Source: Parapristionchus giblindavisi
Taxonomy: Eukaryota; Nematoda; Chromadorea; Rhabditida; Diplogasteridae
NCBI GenBank assembly: GCA_943737045.1
Contig: CALSFV010000088.1
Span: 310,001 to 374,000, forward strand
DNA length: 64,000 bases
Direction: 5' to 3'
Positions 35,130 to 50,375 of this stretch are shown one piece after another. The notes beneath the pieces were generated by a model. It ran no database searches, was not told the DNA's origin, and saw only the letters and a program-made list of their open reading frames with translations. The stretch's first letter is position 1, and the number at the start of each line of letters is the position of its first letter. The position numbers and the translations under genes are program-made.

Positions 35130-35210
35130 GTGGTTGGGTGAGGAATTGAACCTGCACGGAAGAGACTAGTAAGAGAGCACTTACCACTACGCTATGCGTG
35201 ATACTGTCGA
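35130..35210 (-). repeat. tRNA-like SINE head
   Basis: On the minus strand GCATAGCGTAGTGGTAAGTG resembles an A box and GCAGGTTCAATTCC a B box, spaced as in tRNAs. No acceptor stem pairs, so it is not a tRNA gene. It lies next to sequence beginning GGGACAGTAACCCC that could be the rest of a SINE. Confidence 0.5.
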
Positions 35211-38200
35211 GTGGATGAAGAGATAGCAGATAAACAACTTGATTTGATCTACCTTATGCGCATTGATTGATCCATATGGGATATCAAGGAACCACTTCCC
35301 TAGCCTCACTCCCTCTCTTCATATCCCTTTAGATTTACACAGAATGTAATCAATCTTGTGGTATCGATCACTTTCCAGGGTATTACCGTATGTTGTGGCA
35401 GAGTTCCCGTGCTGGGAAGCACCGACTCCAAAAATTCATTAAGGCGGGAATTCATAACAGAATTTCCGGACTTTGTTTTTTTCAAAGGGGTTACTCTCCC
35501 TTTAACGCGCTGCGTTCGACAACCAAGGCAGCTTATTGGATGTTTCATGCGCGTGTAGTGTTTGACGTGCCTGCTTTCATGCATTCGAGCAGAAAATTAC
35601 AAATAAGGGTAACTTTTAAAGTAGGTATCCGATTTTTTAAAAATTTCGCGAAAGGGAGCACAATTTTTGAAAAGACTGAATTTTATCCGGCGTCCCCGCG
35701 ATGTCTGGTTGTTAATCGTTGATTTACATACGCATGAGTATCATTTAGGAGAGGGCCTTTCAGGGGACCACCATGACTAATTCGTCCATACATTTGCGCC
35801 GGCATGGTGGTGCTCCCCCCTCGTAAAATTACGGTTTTTCGAAAATTTGTGGAATGCCTCTTGTAAAAAATGACGTTTAGGTAAAATTTTTGGGAAAAAA
35901 ATGTAGCCCCCCCCCTGTAAATAAATGACTACTTCTTTCTAACTGTATCTGTCGGATCTTTTTAACTACGAGATGAGTTTTGTATGGGAATGCAACCTGT
36001 TGATTTCTCGTTGCTGAGAACTCTTGAATTTGAAGAATCGCGCGTTGTTATGATTCTTTGAAGTCTTTCTTTGACCAGAACAACTTGTTGATTCGTGCTT
36101 CGTGCTCACGCATTAGTTCATGTTTCAGTCAAGTTAGTAATTCAGTCGAATTAACAATTAACGAAATTTTTAAACGAAACAACTTGTTGAATACAAGTAT
36201 CATGTACATGTGTTAGTTCACGTTACCTTTAGATTGACGATAATCCGTTCTCTGCAGGTGGAAAAAATCAATAATTCCATTTACAGTACCTGATCAATAA
36301 TCACATGTTCTAATAACTAACTCATTGTTAATTGTGGATTCAGGCCTACGTATTGTTTAGGAGAGGTCCTTTTAGTGGTCCTTTTTTTCGTTCTAACTGT
36401 GATGAGTTTTGTATGGGAATGCAACCTGTTGACTTCTCGTCGCTGATAAATCTTGAATTTGATGAATTGCGTGCTATTATAGTACGACGAATACCGGGTC
36501 CCCTAAAAACATTACAATAGCCGTTATGCGCATGTGATACATGTAGTTCGCGTTTCTTTCAGATAGACAATGGAATTTCACTATGGTAGTTATCGATATG
36601 ATGAAAAAATCGATTATCACATTTACAGCACCTCATTATCTCATACAAGAGATGATGAGCTGTACATGGGAATGTCACCTATTGATTTCTCGTTGCTGAG
36701 AACTCTTGAATTGGTTGAGTCGCGTGTTGTTATGATTTTTTCTATGTACATAACCAAAACAACTTGTTGATTCTTGACCAAAACAACTTGTTGATTCCGT
36801 GCTTCGTACGCATGCATTAGGTCATGTATCAATCAATTTAGTAATACACTGAAAGTATCGAAATTTTTGTTGTTGTTGTTAAAACTACTTGTTGAATACA
36901 TGTATCATGCACATGTGTTAGTTCAGGTTTCCATTTGATTGACAGTGATCGGTGATCGGAGATATGAACATGATGAAAAATCAATAATTCCATTTACAGT
37001 ACCTGATCATCTCGTACAAGCGATTCCACAAGAACCAATGGTTCGTCGAGAAGAATCCCACCATCGTCAACTTCCCTATCAGGTTGGTCGAGCCATCGAT
37101 TCTGTCACCCCCCCCCCCCCACCAATTCACACTACATAGGGAAGTACGGTGTAAATTGGTCCAATGCCATGCACCACTGTATTGTTTTATTTATTTATTT
37201 GATACACCCAAAAAGGGTGTGACAGCAGGTGAATAAACATATACAGAAATAAAGTGGTTTGAGTGATGGATGGGGGGGGGGGGGGGGGGCAGTGATAGAA
37301 GTAGAATATGGGGGGGGGGTTGTGGTGTTCTCGTGTTCTGCTGTTTCCTAGTCCACTTGGGTTCTGTTGTTTCTTATCCCACACTACACACCACCTCTTA
37401 CAGTAACGTCGATCTGTTCGATTGCGTAGCGCATGATCGCCAGGCCACCATCAAGTACACCACGTACGATCTCGTCGGCAACATCATCCACGACGGACTC
37501 CCCGAGACGGGCAGCTACCGTATCCAGCTACACCATCCGGTAATTGGCATTTTCTGACTTTTACCAATCAAGAAATTAATTCCCCAGGGGAAAAAAAAAC
37601 GAGTACGGTAGTTAATCTAATAAACCAATTATTTTCCATTCCTTCAGGGCTCAGGGAAGTGGTTCGAGTTGGAAGATCTTCACGTCAAGGACATTCTACC
37701 GCAGATGATCACCCTTGCCGAGTCGTACATTCAGGTGCGAGAGCGGGAGATTTGAATTTGAATTTGACAATGAATTTGTCCCTGATTATTGATTGATTCC
37801 CATGATTTATTGATTGATTTAAGGTTTGGAAATTGAACACGGAGAAGACGAGAGAGCAAAGACTGGAAGAGATCGCACCAGAAAGTGATATGAATATGGA
37901 ATGAGGGAGGATTATCGATTGATTCAATGATTGAGTATTGATTGTTGGAATGAGTGAATTATCGATTGATTCATTCATTCATTCATTGATTATTGATTGA
38001 TGGAATAATTTGCTTTTTTTAATCACTTTGTTCATTGTTTTAACTGGTCGATTTTTCTCTTTGTATCTTGCATCTTCTATATGTTATAGGGACTAGAATA
38101 ACTGTAAAAATGTCGAGATCTCATTTTAATATAACGTGAATGTTGTTAATTATCGATTGTTGGTCTTTGATCGCTCTTTGTGCACCCATTACCGTATTGA

Positions 38201-38273
38201 GCGGAGAATAAATATGTAAATGTCTCTTTACAGTATACTCGTAGTAGAAGCAACATTCCTTAAAAAACTTTTA

Positions 38274-38388
38274 AAGGCACACCCAAGCTAATTTTACTCT
38301 CCGCATTGGCAATACTCTCTCGTAGACAAAGAAAGCGAGAGAGTGTGGCCAGAGCGGAGATTTTCAAATTGGCTTGGGGTCTCGCATC
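38274..38388. repeat. P1 palindrome between usp-39 copies 2 and 3
   Basis: The cleanest copy of the family: AAAGGCACACCCAAGCTAAT at one end, GGCTTGGGGT near the other, with the CTCTCTCGTAGACAAAG hinge in the middle. No TIR-flanking duplication is obvious. Confidence 0.75.
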
Positions 38389-39137
38389 AAAGCGAGGCGC
38401 TTCAAAAATTTCTCTTAAATTTCATTTAATCTTATGCTGACTACACAATGTAAAGTCAAGAAATTTATTTTTGAAACGTTTAGATGTATTTTTTGAAACA
38501 ACTGTTGCAATAAATCGTTCCGACATGTACAGATCATGTCCGTGTCGTCAGATCCACTGCATGAATAGGCTCTGTCTCCGTCGATGACAGTGTCGACGTC
38601 TTCTTGATATCTTTGTTCTCTTTAGTCGTCTCATCAGTCTTCGGTTTCGCTTTTCGCAACTTTTTCGCAGCAGGTTTAGCATCACCATTGGCTGTACATA
38701 GCTTTTGATTCCTTCGACTTATTTTTGAGGTATTTTTGCGTCAAGGTATATGTCTTTTTTATTGTCTCATTTTTTGTTGCAATTGTTTCAAAGGTGTGAT
38801 CTATATATTGCAGTATTTCCATTATCATCTTATTGTTCATATTTTTTGTTGTTTTGTTGTTCTGTTCTGCATTTATTTCATTTAAATTCCTTGAGATTCC
38901 CCTGCACGTGCTGCTCCAGAAGTTTAACGGAGGGACGGAGAAGGAGTACAAGACGTTCAATGAGAATTTCATGAAGAGATTCGAGCTACTATCACTGCCA
39001 CAGGTACGGTAATGATTGATTACTGAATCAATGAATCAATCGATAATGTGTTGATTGTATGAGTGAATGTGACTGCCTCGTTCTTCTTCTGCACATTTTT
39101 GGTATTTTGACGATCTTTCGGTCTTTCACTTTTGGTA

Positions 39138-39366
39138 AAGTGGTGTTAAAATCTTGGAAAAGTAGATGGAAAAGTGAAAAGTGGTGTTAATTTTGTGATT
39201 GTAAAAGTAGTTGGAAAAGTAGCAATCCAACATTCGCGTAAAGGTTTTTTTATTGTAAAAGTGTGCGAATTACGAAGATATGCTACTTTTCCAACTACTT
39301 TTCCAATGACAAAATTAACACTACTTTTCACTTTTCCATCTACTTTTACTAAATTTTAACACCACA
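39138..39366. mobile_element. Foldback element with GTGGTGTTAAAAT ends
   Basis: Arms of about 90 bp, made of GGAAAAGTAG and its complement, give near-identical 61-residue frames on both strands, a sign of the palindrome and not of genes. Confidence 0.75.
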
Positions 39367-40062
39367 TGACATTATTGTTTCTGATCCGACCGCGGTGCGT
39401 CTTCAAAACAACCAGTTGATTTCCTGTTGCGTGGTCATGAGTTAGTTCACGGTTCATTTAGATTGGCCATTATAGAATAGCTGGCTATTTGTATGGAGAT
39501 GGAATCTGGTGATTTTTAGTTGTTAAATAACTATTAAATATTGAATTGTTACGTGAACTATCACATAATCATGAAGCAGGCGACAAATAGTCTTTTTTTA
39601 CGCTGCGTTCCACCTCAAATGCAACTTGTTGGTTGCATGTTTCATGTGCTTGTGATGGTTGACGCGCGGGCTTTCAGGCATCCGAACAGAAAATTGCAAA
39701 GAAGTGTTAATTTTACAGTAGTCATTCGAACTTTTTTTTGAAATTTTACCTTTTGGAGCATTCCACACAATTTTCGAAAAGACTTAATTTTACATGGATA
39801 CTCCCATGTCTGGTTGTTAGTAATTGATTTACAAGGGGACTCTGTCCGCTCGTTTTGGCCATATGAGATGGCAATATCATGACTAGAATAAGTGTTCGAT
39901 GGTGATTACGAATCTCTTTTTAGGGCTGCATAGACGACCTGTGTTTCGAGAAAATCGATATTGAAATTCCGATGGTCTATTTGAAAATTTTCGGGGGGTA
40001 GTGCACAAACATTTCGTATGAGTTGGGGAACTCATCTATCAGCCTTCGAAGACATGTCCTGT

Positions 40063-40132
40063 GTGGGGTAGTGGATAAGGTGTCCGCGTTACCTTTTGAC
40101 TGTTACTGGTTCGATCCCTCTTGCAGCACTTT
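40063..40132 (+). repeat. tRNA-like SINE head
   Basis: GTGGGGTAGTGGATAAGGTG (A-box like) and TACTGGTTCGATCCC (B-box like) about 45 nt apart. No closing acceptor stem. Confidence 0.5.
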
Positions 40133-40265
40133 TCTTTTGCTGATTTTTGTTGATGACAAGATCAAACATTCATGCTTATTTGTCTGGGTAGATCGTTATC
40201 GATCGACTTTATTTGCTCATTGATCCTTTCTCGCGCGCTTTTGTATGTCGTTAACACGGATCTCC

Positions 40266-40366
40266 TGTAAAAACCCTTTTGAGACCCTTTTGACCCTTTT
40301 GCGACCTTTGCGACCTTTTGCGACCTTTTGCGACCTAAAAGAGACCCTTTTGCGACCGTTTAAAAA
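40266..40366 (+). repeat. Minisatellite of CCTTTTGCGA
   Basis: Eight or so irregular copies of a 10-12 bp unit (CCCTTTTGAGA, CCTTTTGCGA). No gene is seen in 39400-40820 around it. Confidence 0.75.
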
Positions 40367-40830
40367 TTTTTTTCTCCGATTTGGCTGATACTTGGTTCGT
40401 TAATCATAATGAGGGAAAGGAGAAGGCCTAACCACTTGTTATCGCCAACTTTGCATTTTTATCGATTTTTTGATCTACCACTTTGAGGAGTCATATCTCA
40501 CTCAAATTTTGACCTACAGCGTGAAATTTTTTTTCAATCAACTCGAAATGAACTAATCTAGAAGTTACTCAACAAAATGTATGAGCGAGAACGCCATCTT
40601 CTACCTGATTTCTTCGAAATACTGATTTTTTGGGTACAAAATGCAAATTTTCTCTCAATTTTTCAACAAAAAAGGATTTTCTGGCATATCTTGAAAACGA
40701 TCAAATTTCATGACTTGTACTATTTGGTCATTTTTGTAGAGCTCTTCCAAAGCTTTCGATTGGTATACCTTGATTGCGAATTTTTACGAAAATGAAGAGA
40801 GAGGAGATACGAAATGTATTTTTGAATGAA

Positions 40831-40950
40831 GCTTTGCCTCGCAAAAATTGGAAAATTTCCAGTCATATCTGCAAAAAAATTGTCATGCGCATAGCCTTGC
40901 ATTACAATTCCCCGGTTGGCGCACAGCCTTCCCCCAGCGTGCCCACCTAT
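40831..40950 (-). mobile_element. Truncated F3 MITE
   Basis: Only the portion ending GTGCCCACCTAT is present; the other terminus is lost in the sequence before GCTTTGCCTCGC. Confidence 0.75.
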
Positions 40951-40964
40951 TATTTTTTTATATA

Positions 40965-42190
40965 TTTATTCACCACAAGGTAAACGTGTATAACACGCAT
41001 GTCAGCTAAGGATTGACCAAAATCGTCTGCTTTACTACACACTTTTGAGTTGACCCCCTCTTTTCTCCACGGTTTTCGATGGTCCTTGGGTAGGACATCC
41101 CTGAACCAGAGTAGCAAGGTTGGTAGATCAAACATCTCTCCAGGAGCTCACGTCAAAGTTCATCGTTGAGGCACCTTCCGATGCGATTTTCGCGGCTCAC
41201 AGGAGAGCTAGGAAAAAGTGATCAACAGATGAAATGTGTAATTTCTCGAGTACTATCAGATAAAAAATGTGAAAATTCAACTTTTTGATTTTGTGTTCTA
41301 TAAGGAATTGATTTTGTTCCACAGTTCCGGGACCTATTTTGTTTTGGGCTCAATCGATAGAGCTCGTCAATAGCTTCCATTTAAGCCCTTGGGAGTTGAT
41401 TTAAGTTGGCATTTGACTGAATGACGGCGAAAAAACTGCATTTGAATGCTGATAGATCACTAATAAAAGCCGCGCGTTGCTTTGATCTACTCGCCATTGT
41501 CGGCTAATTGACAGGATTGTCCTGTAATATACTGGAGAATGTGCAGACGATCAATCTGACGTCGAGTCGCTAACCCAACTACGTTTTGTTCTCGCTGCAG
41601 CCAAATCAGCGAAATTAGTCCATTCCGATGGTTCCTGATACGGATTGACCGATGAATGCTGTAGATCTGAGAGAAAGTTCTATTTAGAGCTCTCTGGATC
41701 TCTGGCCATGTGATCTACGTTTCTCGAAGAATTCTCGAAAATCAAAAAGTTGAATTTTCACATTTTTTATCTGATAGTACTCGAGAAATTACACATTTCA
41801 TCTGTTGATCACTTTTTCCTTGCTCTCCTGTGAGCCGCGAAAATCGCATCGGAAGGTGCCTCAACGACGAACTTTGACGTGAGCTCCTGGAGAGATGTTT
41901 GATCTACCAACCTTGCTACTCTGGTTCAGGGATGTCCTACCCAAGGACCATCGAAAAGCGTGGAGAAAAGAGGGGGTCAACTCAAAAGTGTGTAGTAAAG
42001 CAGACGATTTTGGTCAATCCTTAGCTGACATGCGTGATAAAACAATAAATATTAAACAAATGAATGACGTACAATTTCTAGGAGGGGATTGAACATTGAA
42101 TACGAGTATAATAATGATAACGGAGTTGTGGCCAAACTGATCAGTCATTGGTTTTTAAAAGTTGATTCTATTCTCTGGACGGCTAATTAA
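40965..42190 (-). mobile_element. 3' fragment of LINE family 2, interrupted by a foldback
   Basis: 40965-40993 and 42037-42190 together match the 3' end of the LINE at 45258-46125 (CCACAAGGTAAACGTGTAT, then ACAATAAATATTAA and GATAACGGAGTTGTGGCCAA). The foldback at 40994-42036 splits it. Confidence 0.8.
40994..42036. mobile_element. 1.04-kb foldback transposon with ATAA duplication
   Basis: Arms of about 300 bp, ends CACGCATGTCAGCTAAGG and its complement, around a centre of about 440 bp. It is flanked by ATAA (40990-40993 and 42037-42040). The uninterrupted site is seen in the related LINE near 45275. The arms carry a 50-residue frame on each strand; neither looks like a protein. Confidence 0.9.
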
Positions 42191-43700
42191 CCTATGATAG
42201 TACGCGTTTCTTTTAGATAGACAATGGCATTTCACTATGATAGTAATCGATATGATGAAAAAATCGATTATCACATTTACAGTACCTCATTATCTCATAC
42301 AAGAGATGATGAGTTGCTGTATATGGGAATACATAGGAATGTCACCTATTGATTTCTCGTTGCTGAGAACTCTTGAATTTGAAGAATCGCGCGTTGTTAT
42401 GATTCTTTGAAGTCTTTCTTTGACCAGAACAACTTGTTGATTCGTGCTTCGTGCTCACGCATTAGTTCATGTTTCAGTCAAGTTAGTAATTCAGTCGAAT
42501 TAACAATTAACAAAATTTTTAAACGAAACAACTTGTTGAATACATGTATCATGTACATGTGTTAGTTCACGTTACCTTTAGATTGACGATAATCCGTTCT
42601 CTGCAGGTGGAAAAAATCAATAATTCCATTTACAGTACCTGATCAATAATCACATGTTCTAATAACTAACTCATTGTTAATAGTGGATTCAGGCCTACGT
42701 ATTGTTTAGGAGAGGTCCTTTTAGTGGTCCTTTTATTCGTTCTAACTGTGATGAGTTTTGTATGGGAATGCAACCTGTTGACTTCTCGTCGCTGATAAAT
42801 CTTGAATTTGATGAATTGCGTGCTATTATAGTACGACGAATACCGGGTCCCCTAAAAACATTAAAATAGCCGTTATGCGCATGTGGTACATGTAGTTCGC
42901 GTTTCTTTCAGATAGCCAATGGAATTTCACTATGATAGTTATCAAAATAATGAAAAATCAATTATCATGTTTACGTTCTCGTGCATGAGCTGATGAGTTG
43001 ATATATATCAGGGCTGTGCATTTTACGTTTTACGATTTTACGAATTTTACAATTTTATGGCTTTTTTCGTAAAATTTTTACGTCGTAAAATTTTACGAAA
43101 AGTTAAAAATTTAACGAGACGGAAAAATGGCTAATGATCTGAATAATTGGTGAAATTATTTTCAAAAAATGGCTGAAAATCCATCTTTGGGGATATGTTG
43201 TAGTATGTACATAATTTAATTAAAGTTTTTTGCTGTCCCTTGCATAAGAGAGTCGTTAGATATACGTAAGAAGATTCGCGCGTTTCATATCTTTTATCAA
43301 AAAAAATATATTTGGGACCATTTCTTACAATTTTGACGTGAAAAAAATTTACGAAAATTTTACGAATTTTACGAGAAAAAAAGTCGTAAAATTACGTTTT
43401 ACGAAAATTTTACGAAAAACATTTTACGCACAGCCCTGATATATATGGGAATACATAGGAATGTCACCTGTTGATTTCTCGTTACTGGGAACTCTTGAAT
43501 TTGATGGGTCGCGCGTTTTTATGATTTTCCCAACGCATTCTTTGACCAAAACAACTTTTGATTCCATGCTTCGAGGGCATGCATTAGTTCATGTTTTAGT
43601 CAAGTTAGCAATAAGTTTGTGAAAATTATGGAAAAATAAAATAATCATTCAGTATTCAACTTATTGTTAAAACAACTTGTTGAATACATGTATCATGCGC
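42190..43700 (+). repeat. Higher-order intronic repeat (copy 3)
   Basis: Continuation of the unit described at 26733-28290. 42230-42990 is nearly identical to 36060-36600, with segments in a different order. It is interrupted by the hAT-type MITE at 43009-43438. Confidence 0.75.
43009..43438 (+). mobile_element. hAT-type MITE with CAGGGCTGTGC ends
   Basis: 430 bp, ends CAGGGCTGTGCATTTTACG and CGCACAGCCCTG, duplication ATATATAT (43001-43008 and 43439-43446). The interior is full of TTTTACGA words and mirrored. Confidence 0.92.
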
Positions 43701-43712
43701 ATGTGTTATATA

Positions 43713-46125
<2,413 letters not shown>

Positions 46126-46900
46126 TCATTGACCGGTCCTCTGCAGATGGAAAAAAATCAATAATGCCATTTACAGTACCTGATCATCTCGTACAAGCGA
46201 TTCCACAAGAACTAATGGTTCGTCGAGAAGAATCCCACCATCGTCAACTTCCCTATCAGGTTGGTCGAGCCATCGATTCTGTCACCCCCCCCCCAATTCA
46301 CACTACATAGGGAAGTACTGTGTAAATTGGTCAAATGCCATGCACCACTGTATTGTTTTATTTATTTATTTGATACACCCAAAAAGGGTGTGACAGCAGG
46401 TGAATAAACATATACAGAAATAAAGTGGTTTGAGTGAAGGGGGGGGGGGGGGCAGTGATAGAAGTAGAATATGGGGGGGGGGGGGGGTTGTGGTGTTCTC
46501 GTGTTCTGCTGTTTCCTAGTCCACTTGGGTTCTGTTCTTCCTTATCCTACACCACACCACCACCTCTTACAGTAACGTCGATCTGTTCGATTGCGTAGCG
46601 CCTGATCGCCAGGCCACCATCAAGTATACCACGTACGATCTCGTCGGCAACATCATCCATGACGGACTCCCCGAGACGGGCAGCTACCGTATCCAGCTAC
46701 ACCATCCGGTAATTGGCATTTTCTGACTTTTACCAATCAAGAAATTAATTCCCCCGAGGAAAAAAAAAACGAGTACGGTAGTTAATCTTATAAACCAATA
46801 ACGTGCCCTGTTTGAGTACTGTTGGATCTACGGAGAATGCATAGGATACCAAAAGCTGTCCATATGTGACAAACCGCAGTGGTTAGATGTAACTATTGAG

Positions 46901-47019
46901 CATATGTGGAAAAGTATGTAACAAAGTACCAAGCCTGACCGGATTTTGAGCCAAAATTTCACAAAATCGAAAAACCTGACCGGATTTTGAAAACCGATAA
47001 CCTAGATATTCGACCTATG
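46901..47019 (+). mobile_element. F4 MITE in usp-39 copy 3, shared with copy 1
   Basis: 119 bp, duplication CTATTGAG (46893-46900, 47020-47027), the same event as 29121-29240. Confidence 0.9.
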
Positions 47020-47621
47020 CTATTGAGTATACAATCATTTGTTTTCTTTTTGTGTTAGCAATAATTTCCATTGCCCTTCAGGGCTCAGGGAAGTGGTTCG
47101 AGTTGGAAGATCTTCACGTCAAGGACATTCTACCGCAGATGATCACCCTTGCCGAGTCGTACATTCAGGTGCGAGAGGGGGAGATTTGAATTTGAATTTG
47201 TCAATGAACTAGTTCCTGATTATTGATCGATTTCCTTGATTTATTGATTGTTTTGAGGTTTGGAAATTGAACACCGAGAAGACGAGAGAGCAAAGACTGG
47301 AAGAGATCGCGCCAGAAAGTGATATGAATATGGAATGAGTGAATTATCGATTGATTCATTCATTCATTCATTGATTATTGATTGATGGAATAATTTGCTT
47401 TTTTTAATCACTTTGTTCATTGTTTTAACTGGTCGATTTTTCTCTTTCTATCTTGCATCTTCTATATGTTATAGGGACTAGAATAACTGTAAAAATGTCG
47501 AGATCTCATTTTAATATAACGTGTAAGTTGTTAATTATCGATTGTTGGTCTTTGATCGCTCTTTGTGGACCCCATTACCGTATTGGGCGGAGAATAAATA
47601 TGTAAATGACTTTACAGTATT

Positions 47622-48697
47622 CCTGTAGTAGAAGCAATATTCCAATTTTAAAGGGAGGCTGCCTTTCAAAAATTTCTCTTCAATATCATTTTATCCTATG
47701 ATAACTACACAAAGAAATTTTTTTGAAACGTTTAGATGTTTTTTTAACAACGGTTACAATAAACCGTTTCGACATGTCCAGATCATGTCCGTGTCGTCAG
47801 ATAGTCCTCTGCAGGAATAGGCTCCGTATCCTCCTTCGTCGATGAAGGTGTCAACGTCTTCTTGATATCTTTGTTCCCTTTAGTCGTCTCATCAGTCTTC
47901 GGTTTCGATATTCGCTTTAGCAACTTTTTCGCAGCAGGTTTTGCATCACCATTAGCTGTTGATTCCTTCGACTTGTGGGTCTTTGGTCTCTTGGTCAATT
48001 CTGAACGAATTATACAGTGATCTGAAGCGCGTGATATCGGATAATATAGGGAAGCTTTTTGATGCCAGGAATGATGAAACAGGTTGTTTAGTGTCATGTG
48101 CATCGATTTTTCTACAATCGAGTGTCAAAAGCCATAGCTGATCTATTATTGATTTTCCGCGTACGTGCCTGGAAAGAGTAGCAATCAATTTAGCACTTCG
48201 TGATCTTTGATCTTTGATCTATATACTCTTTCACAGCTTGATCTTCGATCTCTTATTTGACTATCCGAGCGGCAGATCCGAGAAAGTCGGCGAATGGATG
48301 GGAGAACATTGCGAGATCAATTGGTGGCGACCGAACGGCTGAACAGTGCAAGAAGGTACGGTACAATACAGTGGGATACTGTAGCGTACGGTACAAAACA
48401 GTGAAATATTCTAGAATACGGTGGGATAATGTAGAATACTGAAATTTCAAGAAGTTTTCTCCGCAAGTGTATGGTTGTTAAAAAAAGGAAAACAGGATTA
48501 GCTTTATTATACAATTTATTCACTTATACACAGAAATTATCGATTGGATATTCAATGCACAATAGCCGTTTATGTAAAGCGACGAATTACACGAGTATCA
48601 AGGCAGTGGATTTGTAATACATTCAAAAGAAGTACATTGAGAGTATAGAGATCAGATATCACGATAAAGATCGGGAAATATGCAGCAGAATGGGTTG
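47622..48697 (+). repeat. Second copy of the usp-39 3' flank block
   Basis: Nearly identical to 29884-30957, including the Lys-rich minus-strand exon (47783-48000), the MADF-like fragment (48243-48342) and the GATCTTT run. Homology ends at GCAGCAGAATGGGT, exactly where copy 2 of usp-39 starts in the first block. A further partial copy of its middle lies at 48916-49025. Confidence 0.9.
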
Positions 48698-49182
48698 AGG
48701 GAGCGATAGAGTGACCGAGCAAAAGGAAGAGGTAGAGGGAGAGATATAGGAAGCTAGAGGGAGAGAGCAATAGTAAGAGGTAGAAGGAGTGACAGGTGGC
48801 ATCACGATTATACCGATTTATTTAAGAATACCGTAGTCACGGAATGACATATAAAACTACAGTAGTCGAATGCATATTTTAGGGTACAAACTACTGTAAT
48901 CGGTAGAATAATATACGGAAGCTTTTTGATGCCAGGAATGATGAAACAGGTTGTTTAGTGTCATGCTTATCGATCTTTCTGCAATCGAGTGTCAAATCCA
49001 TAGCTGATCTATTATTGATTTTCTGCTGTGATTGAACCTTACTTTCAACCGTAAAACCCGTGTTGTTCTGGTGGATCCTCTTATCTACTGACCAATTGTC
49101 CATATTAAAGAAAGACCCAAACTAAATACAAATTAGTGGCTGATGGCGCACATGGTGCAACCATCATCAGGCAACGGGCCCG

Positions 49183-49346
49183 GTTGACCATTTGGCCCTT
49201 GTTTTATCAATGCACAATCGATTTGACAACTTTTGTATATTTTGTTTATTTAGGCGCCGGCGCCCTGGTGACCATTTGGCACTTGTTTTATCAATGTTCG
49301 ATCAATTTGACAACTTTTTGCATAATTTGGTATTTGGGCGCCGGCT
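49183..49346 (+). repeat. Two-copy tandem repeat of about 80 bp
   Basis: TGACCATTTGGC, CTTGTTTTATCAATG, ATTTGACAACTTTT and GGCGCCGG occur twice in order. No gene is seen between 48700 and 51278. Confidence 0.7.
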
Positions 49347-49435
49347 CCGACATTCTGGCGCCCTGGCGTCTGTTGGTCGCGTGACCGAGTACCGCGTGCG
49401 TCAGTGCATAGTTTGGGAGTTGCGGGAGTGCTTGG

Positions 49436-50375
49436 CAGGGCTGTGCGAAAAAAAAAATTTCGAAAAAAATTCGAAAAACGAAATTTTTCGGAAATAAAAG
49501 TCGAAAAATTTTCGAAAAAATCGAAAAATGCTGTATAAGAATCTCTAAATGCAATTTCTTTTAATTTCTCGCGACTTGCTTGGCTTGCACGAGTCCCAGT
49601 TACTATATCAAGCAAAAGAATACTATCCAAAGTGTCTTTTTGAGAGAGTTTGGATTATTCTATGGTAGTTCAGTTAGACAACCTATCTCTAACAAGGGAA
49701 CTCTCTCAACTTAATGTTGCCATATGACACGGGAATAATTTACCTGAATCAGTTTTCGATGCTTATTACGAATCCGTTATCAAACGTTGCCCAATCGAGC
49801 TGAGATTTGAGTAAATCGATCTTGAAATTCGACTATTTGATTCGAAAATTCACAACTTACCTACAATATCCACTACATTACAGCAGGAGGTGTTTGGATT
49901 ATTGATGAATGAGTTTATGAACGCTTTGGGATGGTTAATATGGGAAGTATCACGAATTTCCGAATAAACTAGCGAATTTGAAAATCGATTTTCTCGAATC
50001 TCAGCTCGATTGGGCAACGTTTGAAAACGGATTCGTAATCAGCATCTAAAACTAATTCAGGTAAATTATTTCCATGTCATATGGCCACATTAAGTTGGGA
50101 TAGTTCCCTTGTAAGAGAATTTGCCAGACAAATTAATACAATCACAGTTGCAAAAAACGATTAAATTATTGCAAACGTTACCTGGAATACAACTACAGAA
50201 CTTTCAAATAATACCGAATTGACAAAATATTCAATTTTAAGTGCTATTTTCAGATCTCCTTTTTTTCGATTTTTCGAGAAAAAAGTCGAAAAATTTTTCG
50301 TCGAATAAATTGTTCGAAAAAAGGCGAAAAATCGAAAAATTCGAAAAATCGAAAAACGAAAAATGCACAGCCCTG
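49436..50375. mobile_element. 940-bp hAT-type element with CAGGGCTGTGC ends
   Basis: Ends CAGGGCTGTGCGAAAAA and ATGCACAGCCCTG, duplication GTGCTTGG (49428-49435 and 50376-50383). Inner inverted arms at about 49679-49830 and 49985-50120 (GCCCAATCGAGCTGAGATT and complement). No transposase frame; the centre is unique. Confidence 0.93.

Larger units (their letters stand above)
30964..37904 (+). pseudogene. usp-39 partial tandem copy 2 (exons 13' to 20)
   Basis: It starts inside exon 13 (30964-31007) and continues with exons 14-20 at 31448-31548, 32093-32187, 32391-32498, 37000-37082, 37404-37539, 37648-37734 and 37824-37904. All splice sites and frames look intact, with few changes (for example Glu-Asp to Asp-Tyr in exon 14 and Pro to His in exon 18). 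It lacks the start, the zinc finger and the first third of the USP fold. No new promoter or first exon is visible, so I call it a pseudogene, although a read-through or truncated product cannot be excluded. Confidence 0.85.

Noticed and set aside
39146..39359. Two nearly identical 61-residue proteins on opposite strands
   Set aside because: They are the two arms of one foldback element.
49192..49630. Phe/Lys-rich frames on both strands
   Set aside because: They cross the end of a hAT-type element made of GAAAAATTTTTC words; no domain is visible.
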